The notes: generated from the sequence alone by a model not told the origin. A DNA stretch of 64,000 nt from Sterolibacterium sp964500605 (GCA_964500605.1 CAZCOS010000001.1:62001-126000), one strand, 5' to 3'; positions 1 through 8,644 are shown, numbered from the stretch's first letter. Program-made: numbers and translations.

Positions 1-1
1 C

Positions 2-544
2 AAGCGTTCAGCCGCCGACGTCGCAGGACGATTAGCCGCCGAACATGCAGCCGTCACCGGTGGCGCAACCCTCCCGGTCGAACGACGAAAACCCCTAGGA
101 CCCGTCATCATCCGAGGCAGCGAAAACCTGGCTGTCCAACTCGCAAAATGCTGCTGCCCCATTCCGGGGGACCCCATCATCGGCATCCTCCGCAAAGGAC
201 AAGGTCTCACGGTACACACCAACGATTGCCGCAGCGTGGGGCGCGCCCGTCATGAGCGTGACAACTGGGTCGATGTCGAATGGGACCAGACCACCAGCAA
301 TCGTCAGTTCGAAACCGCCATCCGCATCGTTTCCGAAAATCGTCGTGGCGCACTCGCACGCATGGCCGCCACCATCGCCGCCGCCGATTCAGACATCCTC
401 AACGTCCGGATCGACGAAGACCGCGGCCCTTACAGCAACCTGCAATTCAATCTGCAAGTCACCAGTCGAGCCCATCTTGCCCGCATCATGCGCAGCCTGC
501 GCCGCCTGCCTGAAGTCGCCCGGATTTCACGGGTGCGCGAATGA
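2..544 (+). CDS. RelA/SpoT family (p)ppGpp synthetase/hydrolase, C-terminal part
   Basis: Open from the left edge of the window in frame 2, so only the last 180 residues are seen. The segment holds the family's conserved-cysteine (zinc-finger) region, with AKCCCPIPGD followed by a stretch ending VHTNDC, and then a C-terminal ACT domain (about the last 75 residues). These regulatory domains sense uncharged tRNA or acyl carrier protein status. The catalytic HD and synthetase domains lie outside the window, so whether this is RelA-like or bifunctional SpoT cannot be decided. It ends with TGA at 542-544. Confidence 0.93.
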   Translation, partial: KRSAADVAGRLAAEHAAVTGGATLPVERRKPLGPVIIRGSENLAVQLAKCCCPIPGDPIIGILRKGQGLTVHTNDCRSVGRARHERDNWVDVEWDQTTSNRQFETAIRIVSENRRGALARMAATIAAADSDILNVRIDEDRGPYSNLQFNLQVTSRAHLARIMRSLRRLPEVARISRVRE

Positions 545-566
545 GCGAACGAGCGAACGAGCGAAA
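543..566. repeat. 8-bp tandem repeat after the relA/spoT stop
   Basis: Three consecutive units of GAGCGAAC (the last ending in A) start inside the stop codon of the RelA/SpoT gene. It is a short slippage-type repeat between two coding regions with no evident function. Confidence 0.6.
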
Positions 567-605
567 CAACCCTTTTCAATCCCACCGATAAACGAGACTC
601 TCATC

Positions 606-800
606 ATGGAAAAAAGCTGCAACCGTTACGAATCCGAGCACACAAAATTCATGCGTGAATGGCTGGGCCAGCATCCGGAACAAAGTGCCGAAAAACTGGC
701 TGGCCGGAAGCTCTGGTGGGACAAACTCCCCAAGAGTCTGGATGATCTGCGCCGCCTGCGTGAATCACGCCAGCCGCAGAAATCTTACGTTTATTACTGA
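606..800 (+). CDS. DUF3460 family small protein
   Basis: A 64-residue protein starting at ATG 606. It matches the DUF3460 pattern known from Betaproteobacteria: an N-terminal YESEHTKFM motif, a central REWLGQHPE segment, a Trp-rich WWDK turn and a C-terminal basic tail ending in YVYY. The function is not known. It follows the RelA/SpoT gene by 61 bases and may be cotranscribed; a hairpin with a T-run lies about 45 bases after its stop. Confidence 0.85.
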   Translation: MEKSCNRYESEHTKFMREWLGQHPEQSAEKLAGRKLWWDKLPKSLDDLRRLRESRQPQKSYVYY

Positions 801-845
801 GCTGGAACCCGCAAGAACCGGGCGACCATCCATACGGTCAAAGTT

Positions 846-870
846 CCTCCCGAGGCGGGTTTATTTTTTT
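846..870 (+). terminator. Probable rho-independent terminator after the DUF3460 gene
   Basis: A short GC stem (CCCG-AGG-CGGG, 849-859) is followed by TTTATTTTTTT. It overlaps the stop codon of the convergent ccmI. The stem is only 4 bp, so termination strength is uncertain. The T-run is on the plus strand only. Confidence 0.5.
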
Positions 871-1799
871 GCCTCGTTATGCACCGGTTCTTGCATCGGT
901 TTTAGGTCCTTTGGCGAAGTGTGCAGGGCACGGATCTCGTCAAGCTTGGCTGAAAGCTGCGCGGCTTCCTCCGCATCTTTCGGCAATATTTTTTCCAGCC
1001 GCCCCCAGTAATCCAGCGTTGCGGCGTAGTCTTCGCGGGTATAAGCCGCACTTCCGGCCAGAGCCAGTGCGGTCAAGTGCGAAGGGTCCAGTTTCAGGGC
1101 CTGTTCGACCAATTCCAACGGCCGCCCTTCCAGCTTCCCGCCCGCCAGCACACCTAGCAGGTCTGCGTAGCGCACCAGCAAATCAGGATTCTTGTCCCCA
1201 CCCAGCCGCATAATATGTTCGAAGGCCGCAGCCGCGTCATCAAAACGCTGCAAAGCCTCATAAGAGCGCGCCAGCATCATCCAGCCTTTGAGATCATCCG
1301 GATTTTGCTGCAAACGTTCTGCCAGTTTCAACACCATGCCATCGATCTGCTCGGCCGTGATACGCGCAGGCTTCTCCACAGGATGCAAGGCCGCAGGATT
1401 CCCCAACCACAGATAAAGCAAAACGGCCGAAAGCGGTAGGAACAACACCAGAACCCATGACGTTCTGCGAGCCGGAGAATGCGTTATCGCTGGCGCACTG
1501 GGGAGTGGGTTCTCTACCGATTCATCCCTTGTTTCCTGTAAAAGACGACGCTGCAATTCGTCACGCGCCTGCTCATAATCCGTCACGGCCAAATCACCGC
1601 TTTCACGGTCATGCTCGATTTCCAGCAGCTGATCCCGGTAAATCGCCGCATTCAACTGTCGCCGCAAACCGGGAGCGTGACGATCATGCTGACCCAGCCT
1701 CGGACCACTACCGCGACGCAGCAAGGGAAACAGCAAGCCGGCCAGCGACACCACAACGAGCAAGCCTGCCAAGGCCACAAAAATCAGCTTGTCCATCAT
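861..1799 (-). CDS. ccmI: c-type cytochrome biogenesis protein CcmI (CycH)
   Basis: A 312-residue inner-membrane protein. An N-terminal membrane helix (about residues 5-25) is followed by a cytoplasmic segment, a second helix (about 112-132) and a periplasmic TPR region (about 150-290). In this family the TPR part chaperones apocytochrome c and delivers it to the CcmF/CcmH haem lyase. It is the last gene of the ccm operon; its ATG overlaps the ccmH stop by 4 nt, consistent with translational coupling. Its stop lies in the T-run of the opposing terminator. Confidence 0.92.
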   Translation of the reverse strand: MMDKLIFVALAGLLVVVSLAGLLFPLLRRGSGPRLGQHDRHAPGLRRQLNAAIYRDQLLEIEHDRESGDLAVTDYEQARDELQRRLLQETRDESVENPLPSAPAITHSPARRTSWVLVLFLPLSAVLLYLWLGNPAALHPVEKPARITAEQIDGMVLKLAERLQQNPDDLKGWMMLARSYEALQRFDDAAAAFEHIMRLGGDKNPDLLVRYADLLGVLAGGKLEGRPLELVEQALKLDPSHLTALALAGSAAYTREDYAATLDYWGRLEKILPKDAEEAAQLSAKLDEIRALHTSPKDLKPMQEPVHNEAKK

Positions 1800-2302
1800 G
1801 CCTGCCGGCCTCCCTCTCCATCGCTCTGCCCGGCCAGCAAGGCCGCTGCCGCACGCCGTTCCTCATCCGTCAGACTCGCTTCGGCAGCGATCTCACTAGA
1901 GCGGCTACGTCGACGAAGAAAAGCCACCAGCCCCCAAAGACCGGCGAAGCCCAGCAGAAAAGGGCCAAACCACAACAGCCAGGTCGTCGCCTTCATCGGC
2001 GGACGATAGCGGACGTAATCACCATATCGGTCGACCATGAATGTCATGATGTCATCATCGCTTTTTCCAGCCTTGATCATGCCGCGAATCTCGCGTCGCA
2101 GATCCTGGGCCAATTCCGCATGAGAACCTGCCAGCGACTCGTTCTGACAAACCAGACAACGCAATTCCTCGGAAATCGCCACCATGCGCTTTTCCACCAC
2201 AGGATCTTCGGCCAATGAAACCGCTTCGTTTGCCCAGACCGGGCCCAAGGCCAGGCAGAAAAGAAATGCCGCGACCCACCAGCCAAGAGGAAAGCCCCTC
2301 AT
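1796..2302 (-). CDS. ccmH: Cytochrome c maturation protein CcmH (CcmL-type thiol reductase)
   Basis: 168 residues with a cleavable signal peptide (about 1-24), the diagnostic redox motif LVCQNES (RCLVCQNES) and a C-terminal membrane helix (about 105-128). CcmH reduces the apocytochrome CXXCH cysteines in the periplasm, together with CcmG and CcmF. The C-terminal TPR part found in E. coli CcmH is encoded separately here as ccmI, the usual split arrangement. It overlaps both neighbours by 4 nt. Confidence 0.95.
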   Translation of the reverse strand: MRGFPLGWWVAAFLFCLALGPVWANEAVSLAEDPVVEKRMVAISEELRCLVCQNESLAGSHAELAQDLRREIRGMIKAGKSDDDIMTFMVDRYGDYVRYRPPMKATTWLLWFGPFLLGFAGLWGLVAFLRRRSRSSEIAAEASLTDEERRAAAALLAGQSDGEGGRQA

Positions 2303-2883
2303 TTTTCAAGCTCCCGGACAAGAGGCAGAATCTTGCTCGCAATCGCTTCTGGTGTCAGCGGGCCGATCTGCTTGTAACGGATGATGCCCGCCTTGTCGAT
2401 GACATAGGTTTCCGGCACGCCGTACACCCCGTAGTCGATCCCCACCCGTCCATCCATGTCGAGTGCGGTCAAGAGATAAGGATTGCCGCGTTCGTCAAGC
2501 CATTTCTGGGAACGCTGGCGCGTGAGGGCAAGCTCCTCACCTTGCGCCAGTTTTTTCAGATCGATATCGCCATCGCCGCGCACTTCCTTGTAATTCAGGC
2601 CCACGATGGGCACTCCGCCGCTGCGCGAAAAAGAAACCAGCAGAGCGTGTTCGGCACGACAAGAGACGCACCACGAAGCCCAGACATTGAGCAGCCAAAC
2701 CTTGCCCTTCATATCGGCGGGTGAAAAGGTCTTGTCAGGCTCGGCCAGCTGCATGAGCTGGAAGGCCGGTGCGGGCTTGCCCACCAGCGGCGAAGGCACT
2801 TCGCGCGGGTTGAGCTGAAGACCGACCGCAAGGAAACCCAGCAGCACAATGAACAGGAGGACAGGAATCAGGAAGCGTTTCAT
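2299..2883 (-). CDS. ccmG: Thiol:disulfide interchange protein CcmG (DsbE)
   Basis: A 194-residue thioredoxin-fold protein anchored by an N-terminal membrane helix (residues 4-24), with the active site WASWCVSC, the GVYGVPET cis-Pro region and the Glu-rich centre of periplasmic DsbE proteins. It supplies electrons to CcmH and apocytochrome c. Overlaps ccmF and ccmH by 4 nt. Confidence 0.95.
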   Translation of the reverse strand: MKRFLIPVLLFIVLLGFLAVGLQLNPREVPSPLVGKPAPAFQLMQLAEPDKTFSPADMKGKVWLLNVWASWCVSCRAEHALLVSFSRSGGVPIVGLNYKEVRGDGDIDLKKLAQGEELALTRQRSQKWLDERGNPYLLTALDMDGRVGIDYGVYGVPETYVIDKAGIIRYKQIGPLTPEAIASKILPLVRELEK

Positions 2884-4841
2884 GATGGGACAAACTCTCC
2901 AGGTCGTTTTCCAGACATGCGGGCCGACAGTCGATAGCGGCGATCCGCAATGGCCAACGCCCCACCCAGTGCCATCAGCAGACAGCCTCCCCAGATCCAG
3001 GTGACAAAGGGTTTGTAATGCACACGCACACTCCAGGCCCCCGTCACGCCCTCTTCATCCAGTGGCTCACCCATCGAAACATAGACATCGCGCAGCGGGT
3101 TGCTGTCAATGGCCGCCTCGGTCATCGGCATAGCCGAAGCCAGATAAGCCCGTTTTTCCGGATGAAGCGCGCGCAACACCTTTCCATCGCGCAAAAGCTC
3201 GAAATCGCCCATCGACGAACGGTAGTTTGGCCCCATCATCTCTCGCACACCCACCATCCGCACGGTGTAACCCCCAATGGCCACTGTATCGTTCGGAGCC
3301 ATGCGCACATCCTGTTCGGTTTCATACCCCTTGACCAGCGTCACACCGATCACGAACACCGCCACACCGATATGCGCCAGATGCATGCCCCAGAAGGAGA
3401 GTGCAGGCCGCCCTGTACCCACTTTCAAACGCTGACGGATTTCAATGACGGCCGAAGTCACTATCCATACCGCCAGCAAAAGGCCCATACCGACCAAGGG
3501 GGTCCAGCCCCCAAAAACGAAAGGCAGGCCGACACCCGCAAGAAGAGCCAGTACGGCAGCAAGCTTCAGCCGCTGCACCAGATCCGCCACTCGCGCCTCC
3601 TTCCAGCGCGCCACCGGGCCCACTGCGATGAGGAAAAGCAAAGGGGCCATCAGCGGAACAAAGACGGTTTGAAAATAAGGCGGCCCGACCGACAGCTTGC
3701 CCAGCCCCAACGCATCGATGATGAGTGGGTACAGCGTTCCCAGCAGAACCGAACCAGCCGTCACGACCAGCAATACATTGTTGATGAGCAGCAGCGTTTC
3801 CTTCGACATCAGTGCAAAACGCCCCCCCAGCCCAACCTTCGGCGCGCGCCAGGCAAACAGCAAAAGCGAACTGCCAATCACCACGGCCAGAAAAATGAGG
3901 ATAAAAATCCCGCGACGCGGGTCCGTAGCAAAAGCATGAACGGAGGTCAGCACCCCCGAACGGACAAGGAAGGTCCCCAGCAGGGACAAGGAAAAGGCCG
4001 CAATCGCCAGCAGCACCGTCCAATTCTTGAATGCGCCGCGTTTTTCTGTCACAGCCAGCGAATGGATCAAGGCGGTTCCGATCAGCCAGGGCATGAAAGA
4101 AGCATTTTCAACCGGATCCCAGAACCACCAGCCGCCCCATCCCAGCTCGTAGTACGCCCACCAGCTCCCCAGCGCGATGCCCAAGGTCAGGAAAATCCAG
4201 GCAGCCACGGTCCAGGGCCGCGACCAGCGCGCCCAGGCGGCATCAAGCTGACCGGAAAGCAGGGCCGCCACAGCGAAAGCAAACGCCACCGAAAAGCCAA
4301 CATAGCCCATATAAAGCAAGGGCGGATGCAAAATCAAGCCCGGGTCCTGCAAGAGAGGATTGAGGTCATTCCCATCTTCAGGAATGTCCATCAGGCGTTC
4401 AAAGGGCGTTGAAGTCAAAAGAATGAACAACAGCAAACCGAACGACACCAAGCCCAGCACACCAATGACCCGCGCCACCATGGCATCCGGTAAGGTTCTG
4501 GATAACAAGGTCACGCCCAGCGACCACGTCGCCAGCAGAACCGTCCAAAGCAGAAGCGAGCCCTCGTGCCCCCCCCAAACCGCCGCCATCCGGTACACCA
4601 CCGGCAGCTTCGTGTTGGAATGCTGGGCCACATAGGACACCGAAAAATCGTTTGCGACGAAAGCCCAGGTCAGGCAGCCAAAGGAAACCAGCAGCAGGAA
4701 CCACTGCATTTGCGCCGCAGGACGTGCCACGCCCATCCAGGCAACATGATTACGGTGTGCCCCAAGCAAAGGCAGAACGCCCTGCACCGCCGCCACCAGC
4801 AAAGCCAGCATCAGCGCAAAATGCCCCAGCTCCGGAATCAT
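2880..4841 (-). CDS. ccmF: Haem lyase subunit CcmF
   Basis: 653 residues with about 15 membrane helices and the tryptophan-rich haem-handling WWD domain (GWGGWWFWDPVENASFMPWL). CcmF takes haem from holo-CcmE and ligates it to apocytochrome c with CcmH and CcmI. Length is normal for the family. The ATG at 4841 overlaps the stop of a 15-codon open frame lying between the duplicated ccmE tail and ccmF. Confidence 0.96.
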   Translation of the reverse strand: MIPELGHFALMLALLVAAVQGVLPLLGAHRNHVAWMGVARPAAQMQWFLLLVSFGCLTWAFVANDFSVSYVAQHSNTKLPVVYRMAAVWGGHEGSLLLWTVLLATWSLGVTLLSRTLPDAMVARVIGVLGLVSFGLLLFILLTSTPFERLMDIPEDGNDLNPLLQDPGLILHPPLLYMGYVGFSVAFAFAVAALLSGQLDAAWARWSRPWTVAAWIFLTLGIALGSWWAYYELGWGGWWFWDPVENASFMPWLIGTALIHSLAVTEKRGAFKNWTVLLAIAAFSLSLLGTFLVRSGVLTSVHAFATDPRRGIFILIFLAVVIGSSLLLFAWRAPKVGLGGRFALMSKETLLLINNVLLVVTAGSVLLGTLYPLIIDALGLGKLSVGPPYFQTVFVPLMAPLLFLIAVGPVARWKEARVADLVQRLKLAAVLALLAGVGLPFVFGGWTPLVGMGLLLAVWIVTSAVIEIRQRLKVGTGRPALSFWGMHLAHIGVAVFVIGVTLVKGYETEQDVRMAPNDTVAIGGYTVRMVGVREMMGPNYRSSMGDFELLRDGKVLRALHPEKRAYLASAMPMTEAAIDSNPLRDVYVSMGEPLDEEGVTGAWSVRVHYKPFVTWIWGGCLLMALGGALAIADRRYRLSARMSGKRPGEFVPS

Positions 4842-4885
4842 CGCTGCACCACCGATTTCTCAAAAACCTGAACTTCCCACTTCAT
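4838..4885 (-). other. 15-codon open frame linking the duplicated ccmE tail to ccmF
   Basis: ATG at 4885 overlaps the preceding stop (ATGA), and the TGA overlaps the ccmF start (ATGA). The peptide would be MKWEVQVFEKSVVQR. It may only be leader sequence carrying ribosomes into ccmF. No family is recognised and the length is too short to judge. Confidence 0.2.
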
Positions 4886-4958
4886 TTCGCCCCCTGCACC
4901 TCGTGCCCCTTCATCGCTTCGCTCACGGCGTGCGATGCCTCCGGGGGCATGTAATTTT
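4881..4958. repeat. 78-bp direct repeat, copy 1 (duplicate of the ccmE 3' end)
   Basis: Identical base for base to 5030-5107, offset 149. It carries the codons for the last 24 CcmE residues and the stop. The 71 bp between the copies (4959-5029) occur only once and contain a GCCGC-AAG-GCGGC hairpin (given as on the minus strand). Confidence 0.9.
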
Positions 4959-5034
4959 GGCTACGGCCGCCTTGCGGCTTAACCTGCGCTGCGCGCACCT
5001 TAGCCTCCGCCGAAATGACATGCCGCGTATTCAT
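4882..5034 (-). CDS. 50-residue ORF ending in a duplicate of the CcmE C-terminus
   Basis: ATG at 5034 overlaps the ccmE stop (ATGA). The first 26 residues (MNTRHVISAEAKV...GGRSQ) are basic and resemble nothing I know. The last 24 (NYMPPEASHAV...VQGAK) are identical to the end of CcmE because the DNA is a perfect direct repeat. It is either a translated by-product of a duplication/insertion or a spacer maintaining coupling to ccmF. It lacks the haem-binding domain and the LAKH histidine, so it cannot be a CcmE. Confidence 0.3.
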   Translation of the reverse strand: MNTRHVISAEAKVRAAQVKPQGGRSQNYMPPEASHAVSEAMKGHEVQGAK

Positions 5035-5107
5035 TTCGCCCCCTGCACCTCGTGCCCCTTCATCGCTTCGCTCACGGCGTGCGATGCCTCCGGGGGCATG
5101 TAATTTT
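5030..5107. repeat. 78-bp direct repeat, copy 2 (native end of ccmE)
   Basis: The copy that forms the 3' end of the full-length ccmE gene. See copy 1 at 4881-4958. Confidence 0.9.
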
Positions 5108-5474
5108 CATCATGTTTGGCGAGGACTTCGGTGGCGGTGAAAAGACCGTCTGCACCGAGTTTCCCTTGGGTTACGACACCTTTTCCTTCCTTGAACAGGT
5201 CAGGGAGGATGCCGGTGTAGGCCACGGGAATTTCCTTGGCTGTATCGGTCACGACGAAACGGATGGTCATGGCATTACGCTGTACCGAACCTTCCTTGAC
5301 CAGCCCGCCGATACGAAAAACACGGTCTTTCGGGGCCTCGCCTGCTGCAACCTGGGTGGGCGTGTAGAACAGGGCGAGATTGCTGTTGAGCGCATTCAAA
5401 ACAAAATAAGCGGCAATTCCCAGTGTGGCCAGGCCACCCAAGATGAGTGCGATGCGTTTTTGACGGGGTTTCAT
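5031..5474 (-). CDS. ccmE: Periplasmic haem chaperone CcmE
   Basis: 147 residues: an N-terminal membrane anchor (about 9-27), an OB-fold beta barrel, and the conserved haem-attachment histidine in VLAKHDENYMPP near residue 122. It binds haem covalently from CcmABCD and passes it to CcmF. The tail after the NYMPPE motif is the part duplicated downstream. Confidence 0.95.
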   Translation of the reverse strand: MKPRQKRIALILGGLATLGIAAYFVLNALNSNLALFYTPTQVAAGEAPKDRVFRIGGLVKEGSVQRNAMTIRFVVTDTAKEIPVAYTGILPDLFKEGKGVVTQGKLGADGLFTATEVLAKHDENYMPPEASHAVSEAMKGHEVQGAK

Positions 5475-5476
5475 GT

Positions 5477-5680
5477 TCAGGAGCGGGAAGTTTGATTGGA
5501 TTCGGCCATGAAGCGAGCGGCAGATTTTTCGCGGCGGATGAGACGCAGCGCGTTGCTTCGACGCTGCCGAAGCAACAAAGGTTCAATAGCCACCACCAAT
5601 GCACAAACGCCGAAGCTGGCCCAGACATAAAAGCCACGCCCGCCCATGCTCAAAAAGGTTTCTAAATCAGTCCACTGCAT
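5477..5680 (-). CDS. ccmD: Haem exporter protein CcmD
   Basis: A 67-residue protein with a single membrane helix (about residues 17-37: FYVWASFGVCALVVAIEPLL) and a basic cytoplasmic tail (RLIRREK). CcmD releases holo-CcmE from the CcmABC complex. It begins inside the 3' end of ccmC (14-nt overlap) and stops 2 bases before ccmE. Confidence 0.9.
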   Translation of the reverse strand: MQWTDLETFLSMGGRGFYVWASFGVCALVVAIEPLLLRQRRSNALRLIRREKSAARFMAESNQTSRS

Positions 5681-6407
5681 GTTTCACCCATTCCATCTGG
5701 CGTTCCCGTTCAAGAATGATGGCCCGCACCCGCATGAGGGAAACGGCAATGGCGTACATCCAGCAGGCGATGGACATCAATAACATGCCCAGCAACATGG
5801 TCTGTGCCATGCTCGGAGCCTTGGTCATCGACACCGATGCCCCCTGATGCAGGGTATTCCACCATTTCACTGAGAAATAAATGATGGGCACATTGATGAC
5901 TCCCACCAGAGCCAACACCGCCCCGGCCTTGTCAGCGCGACGTGGGTCGTCGATCGCTGCCTGCAAGGCGATGAAACCCAGATACAGAAAAAGGAGAATC
6001 AGTTCGGAAGTCAGCCGCGCATCCCACACCCACCACGTCCCCCACATCGGTTTGCCCCACAAGGCACCCGTCCAGAGTGAAAGAAAGGCCATCAGCGCAC
6101 CCGTCGGTGCGATTGCCGTGGCCATCATCGAGGAAAGGCGGGTATTAAGGGCCAGCCCCACGCCCGCCCAGGCCGCCATGATGAGATAAAGAAACATCGA
6201 AAGCCAGGAGGTCGGCACATGGACGAAGATGATGCGATAAGCCTCGCCCTGCACGGCATCGGTTGGCGCAACAAAGAAGCCGACATACAGACCCGCCACA
6301 CCGAACAGGGCCGCCAGTGTGACAAACCAGGGAATCATTCGTCCGGCGAGCGGATAAAAGCTCTGCGGTGAAGCATATTTGAACCATTGGATGATGCCGT
6401 TACTCAT
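5667..6407 (-). CDS. ccmC: Haem exporter protein CcmC
   Basis: Six membrane helices and the WWD signature WGTWWVWDARLTSEL. CcmC presents haem to CcmE in the periplasm. I place the start at ATG 6407 (246 residues, MSNGIIQWFKY...), which has a GTGGA element just upstream. The open frame extends three codons further to a GTG at 6416. Confidence 0.94.
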   Translation of the reverse strand: MSNGIIQWFKYASPQSFYPLAGRMIPWFVTLAALFGVAGLYVGFFVAPTDAVQGEAYRIIFVHVPTSWLSMFLYLIMAAWAGVGLALNTRLSSMMATAIAPTGALMAFLSLWTGALWGKPMWGTWWVWDARLTSELILLFLYLGFIALQAAIDDPRRADKAGAVLALVGVINVPIIYFSVKWWNTLHQGASVSMTKAPSMAQTMLLGMLLMSIACWMYAIAVSLMRVRAIILERERQMEWVKHAVD

Positions 6408-6440
6408 GTATTCCACTCAACACTCAAACCGTTCAAACCT

Positions 6441-7121
6441 TTATTCGACAGCAATGCGAAGAGCCGCCGTTGCCGCCCAAGGTGCGAAAAGAATCGAAAG
6501 CGACAACAAGGCCGCCAACAGGGACAGATGCCCCCCTGCACCCAAACCCGCTACTTCGGCTTCGACCGCACCCGCGCCGAAGATCAACACCGGAATATAC
6601 AACGGCAAGGTCAGCAGTGATAGCAGCACCCCCCCACCCCGCACCCCCAGGGTCAATGCAGCACCAATCGCACCAATCAGACTCAGAAGCGGCGTGCCGA
6701 TCAGCAGGGAAATCACTAAGACCTTCAGGGCATCAGCGGAAAGGTCGTATTGCAATCCCAAAACGGGAGCAATCAGCACCAGCGGCAGACCGGCAACCAG
6801 CCAATGCGCAAAAACCTTCCCGGCCACCAGCAAGCCCAGCGGAGCAGGGGCGAGAAGCATCTGTTCCAGCGAGCCGTCGGCATGATCCGCAGCGAAAAGA
6901 CGGGAAAGCGACAACATGGCCGCCAACAAGGCTGCCACCCAGAGTACACCCGGTGCAATGACACGCAGCAAAGCCATTTCTGGGCCGATTCCCAGTGGAA
7001 AGAGGCTGACAACGATGACGAAGAAAAACAGGGAAGTCAGCACCTCACTCTTGCGTCGCAAGGCCAGCAGCACATCCCGCCGCACCACCGTCAAAAGCAT
7101 GAAAAAGGAAGACTGGCTCAT
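6441..7121 (-). CDS. ccmB: Haem exporter protein CcmB
   Basis: 226 residues with six predicted membrane helices. It is the permease subunit partnering the CcmA ATPase. The N-terminus (VVRRDVLLALRRKSE) and the LFAADHADGSLEQ loop are typical. ATG overlaps the ccmA stop by 4 nt. Confidence 0.93.
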   Translation of the reverse strand: MSQSSFFMLLTVVRRDVLLALRRKSEVLTSLFFFVIVVSLFPLGIGPEMALLRVIAPGVLWVAALLAAMLSLSRLFAADHADGSLEQMLLAPAPLGLLVAGKVFAHWLVAGLPLVLIAPVLGLQYDLSADALKVLVISLLIGTPLLSLIGAIGAALTLGVRGGGVLLSLLTLPLYIPVLIFGAGAVEAEVAGLGAGGHLSLLAALLSLSILFAPWAATAALRIAVE

Positions 7122-7750
7122 GCGCCTGCTCCGCCGCCTTCAAACCGCAGAAAACGCGCTGTTCCACCGGGCACTTCGACCTCCTGATGACTGGTCAACA
7201 CCGCCATTCCACCCGAAGCCACATGTGTCCCGATCAGGCCCGCCAACCAGCTTACCGCTGGTGCATCAAGGGCCACAAAAGGTTCATCAAGAATCCATAG
7301 TGGGGCCTTGCTCCACAATAGTCGAGCCAGAGCCACACGGCGTTTTTGCCCCTGCGAAAGCACACGAACCGGCAAATCCTCGCGCCCGACCAGACCCGCC
7401 CGACGCAGCAGTTCAACACCTTCTTCCTCCGGAATCTGACCACCCTGCAAGGCTGCGGCAAAGCGCAGGTTTTCCAGTGCCGTGAGCTCTTCTTTCAGCG
7501 CGTTGTGATGGCCGAGATACAAAAGTGATTGCCGATATTCCTCGCCCAAGGCATCAATCGGCTGCCCCTGCCAACAGACCTCTCCTTCTTCCGGCAAGGT
7601 CAATCCGCAAAGAATGCGCAGCAGACTGGTTTTGCCCGCCCCGTTCTGGCCACCAACATGCAGACGCTCCCCCGCCGCAAGCGAAAACGCGATGCCGGAA
7701 AACAGGCGACGATCGCCGCGCAGACAGGAAAGATTGATGGCAGAAAGCAT
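7118..7750 (-). CDS. ccmA: Haem exporter ATP-binding protein CcmA
   Basis: A 210-residue ABC ATPase: Walker A GQNGAGKTS, signature LSQGQKRR, Walker B LWILDEP. It energises release of holo-CcmE. Start set at ATG 7750, where homology to other CcmA proteins begins; the open frame runs 22 codons further without family resemblance. First gene of the ccm operon, so its promoter should lie in 7751-7867, but I see no convincing -35/-10 pair there. Confidence 0.93.
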   Translation of the reverse strand: MLSAINLSCLRGDRRLFSGIAFSLAAGERLHVGGQNGAGKTSLLRILCGLTLPEEGEVCWQGQPIDALGEEYRQSLLYLGHHNALKEELTALENLRFAAALQGGQIPEEEGVELLRRAGLVGREDLPVRVLSQGQKRRVALARLLWSKAPLWILDEPFVALDAPAVSWLAGLIGTHVASGGMAVLTSHQEVEVPGGTARFLRFEGGGAGA

Positions 7751-7867
7751 GACGAGAAAGGCACGAAGCCAAACGGTGATTATGCCCCAAAGCCCTTCAA
7801 GGCTGCGAGCCACCATCCCGAAAACAGGATCAAATCGGCAGGAGCCCCCCTTGTTCCGACAAGACCA

Positions 7868-8644
7868 TCAGCCATAGGGCCAGGTCGAAGACTCCGCACC
7901 GCCATCGACCTCCAGTACCTTGCCTGTCAGCCAGCGTGCAGCGGGCGAGGCCAGATAAAGAGCCGCTGCCGCGATGTCTTCAGGCATACCCATCGTTTTC
8001 ATGGGTGTGAGGGACAGCATGCGGGCCGTGGCTTCCTCATCGAGACAAGGGGCCAGCGCACTGGTCAGAATGGCACCCGGCGCGATCGCGTTCACCCGGA
8101 TCAGGGGCGCGAAATCTGCGGCCAACAGGCGAGTCATCTGATTCATGGCAGCCTTGGCACTGCCATAAGCACTGAAATTCTTCTGGGCATAGCGCGCCGC
8201 AGACGAACTGATGTTGATGACCGCCCCACCACCGGCCCGTTGCATGGCGGGTGCGCAGCGCGTCGTCAGCGCAAAGGCTGTGGTGACATTGAAACGATAA
8301 ACGCTTTCAAAAGCGCGTGTACTGGTTTTCAGCGGATCATTAGGGCCTGAGCCGCCTGCGTTATTCACCAGTACCGTGATGCAACCGAAGGCTTCCAGTG
8401 TCCGCGCGACCAAGGCATCGAGCTGTGCCTCGTCCGTGACATCGCAAGCGATCGCCAACGCCTCCCCTCCCGTCTTTCGCACTTCTTCGGCAACGGCCTG
8501 CACTTCTGTCAGCGTGCGCGAGGCACACACCACCTTCGCCCCCGCCTCGGCGAAAGCCAATGCAATCGCCCGGCCGATGCCCCGGCCTGCACCAGTGACA
8601 ATAGCGACCTGACCCTTGAGAGAAAAACGTTCGAGCAAAGACAT
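7868..8644 (-). CDS. Short-chain dehydrogenase/reductase (SDR)
   Basis: 258 residues with the classical SDR features: TGAGRGIG cofactor loop, NNAG, catalytic Ser in NISSS and the YGSAK catalytic Tyr/Lys. The C-terminal TGKVLEVDGG is typical. The substrate cannot be told from sequence; an oxidation or reduction of an acyl or alcohol group with NAD(P) is inferred. A good AGGAGA ribosome site precedes ATG 8644. Divergent from mutY. Confidence 0.9.
   Translation of the reverse strand: MSLLERFSLKGQVAIVTGAGRGIGRAIALAFAEAGAKVVCASRTLTEVQAVAEEVRKTGGEALAIACDVTDEAQLDALVARTLEAFGCITVLVNNAGGSGPNDPLKTSTRAFESVYRFNVTTAFALTTRCAPAMQRAGGGAVINISSSAARYAQKNFSAYGSAKAAMNQMTRLLAADFAPLIRVNAIAPGAILTSALAPCLDEEATARMLSLTPMKTMGMPEDIAAAALYLASPAARWLTGKVLEVDGGAESSTWPYG

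Noticed and set aside
3018..4412. A 464-codon open frame on the plus strand
   Set aside because: It lies entirely antisense to ccmF, has His/Arg/Gln-rich non-protein-like composition and no family resemblance; it is a shadow of a GC-rich coding strand.
4959..5029. Insertion sequence between the ccmE repeats
   Set aside because: 71 bp with a small hairpin is too short for a transposase gene; a mobile non-coding element is possible but cannot be shown without other copies.
7118..7816. A 232-residue CcmA
   Set aside because: The first 22 residues do not resemble CcmA; ATG 7750 gives the family's usual length.
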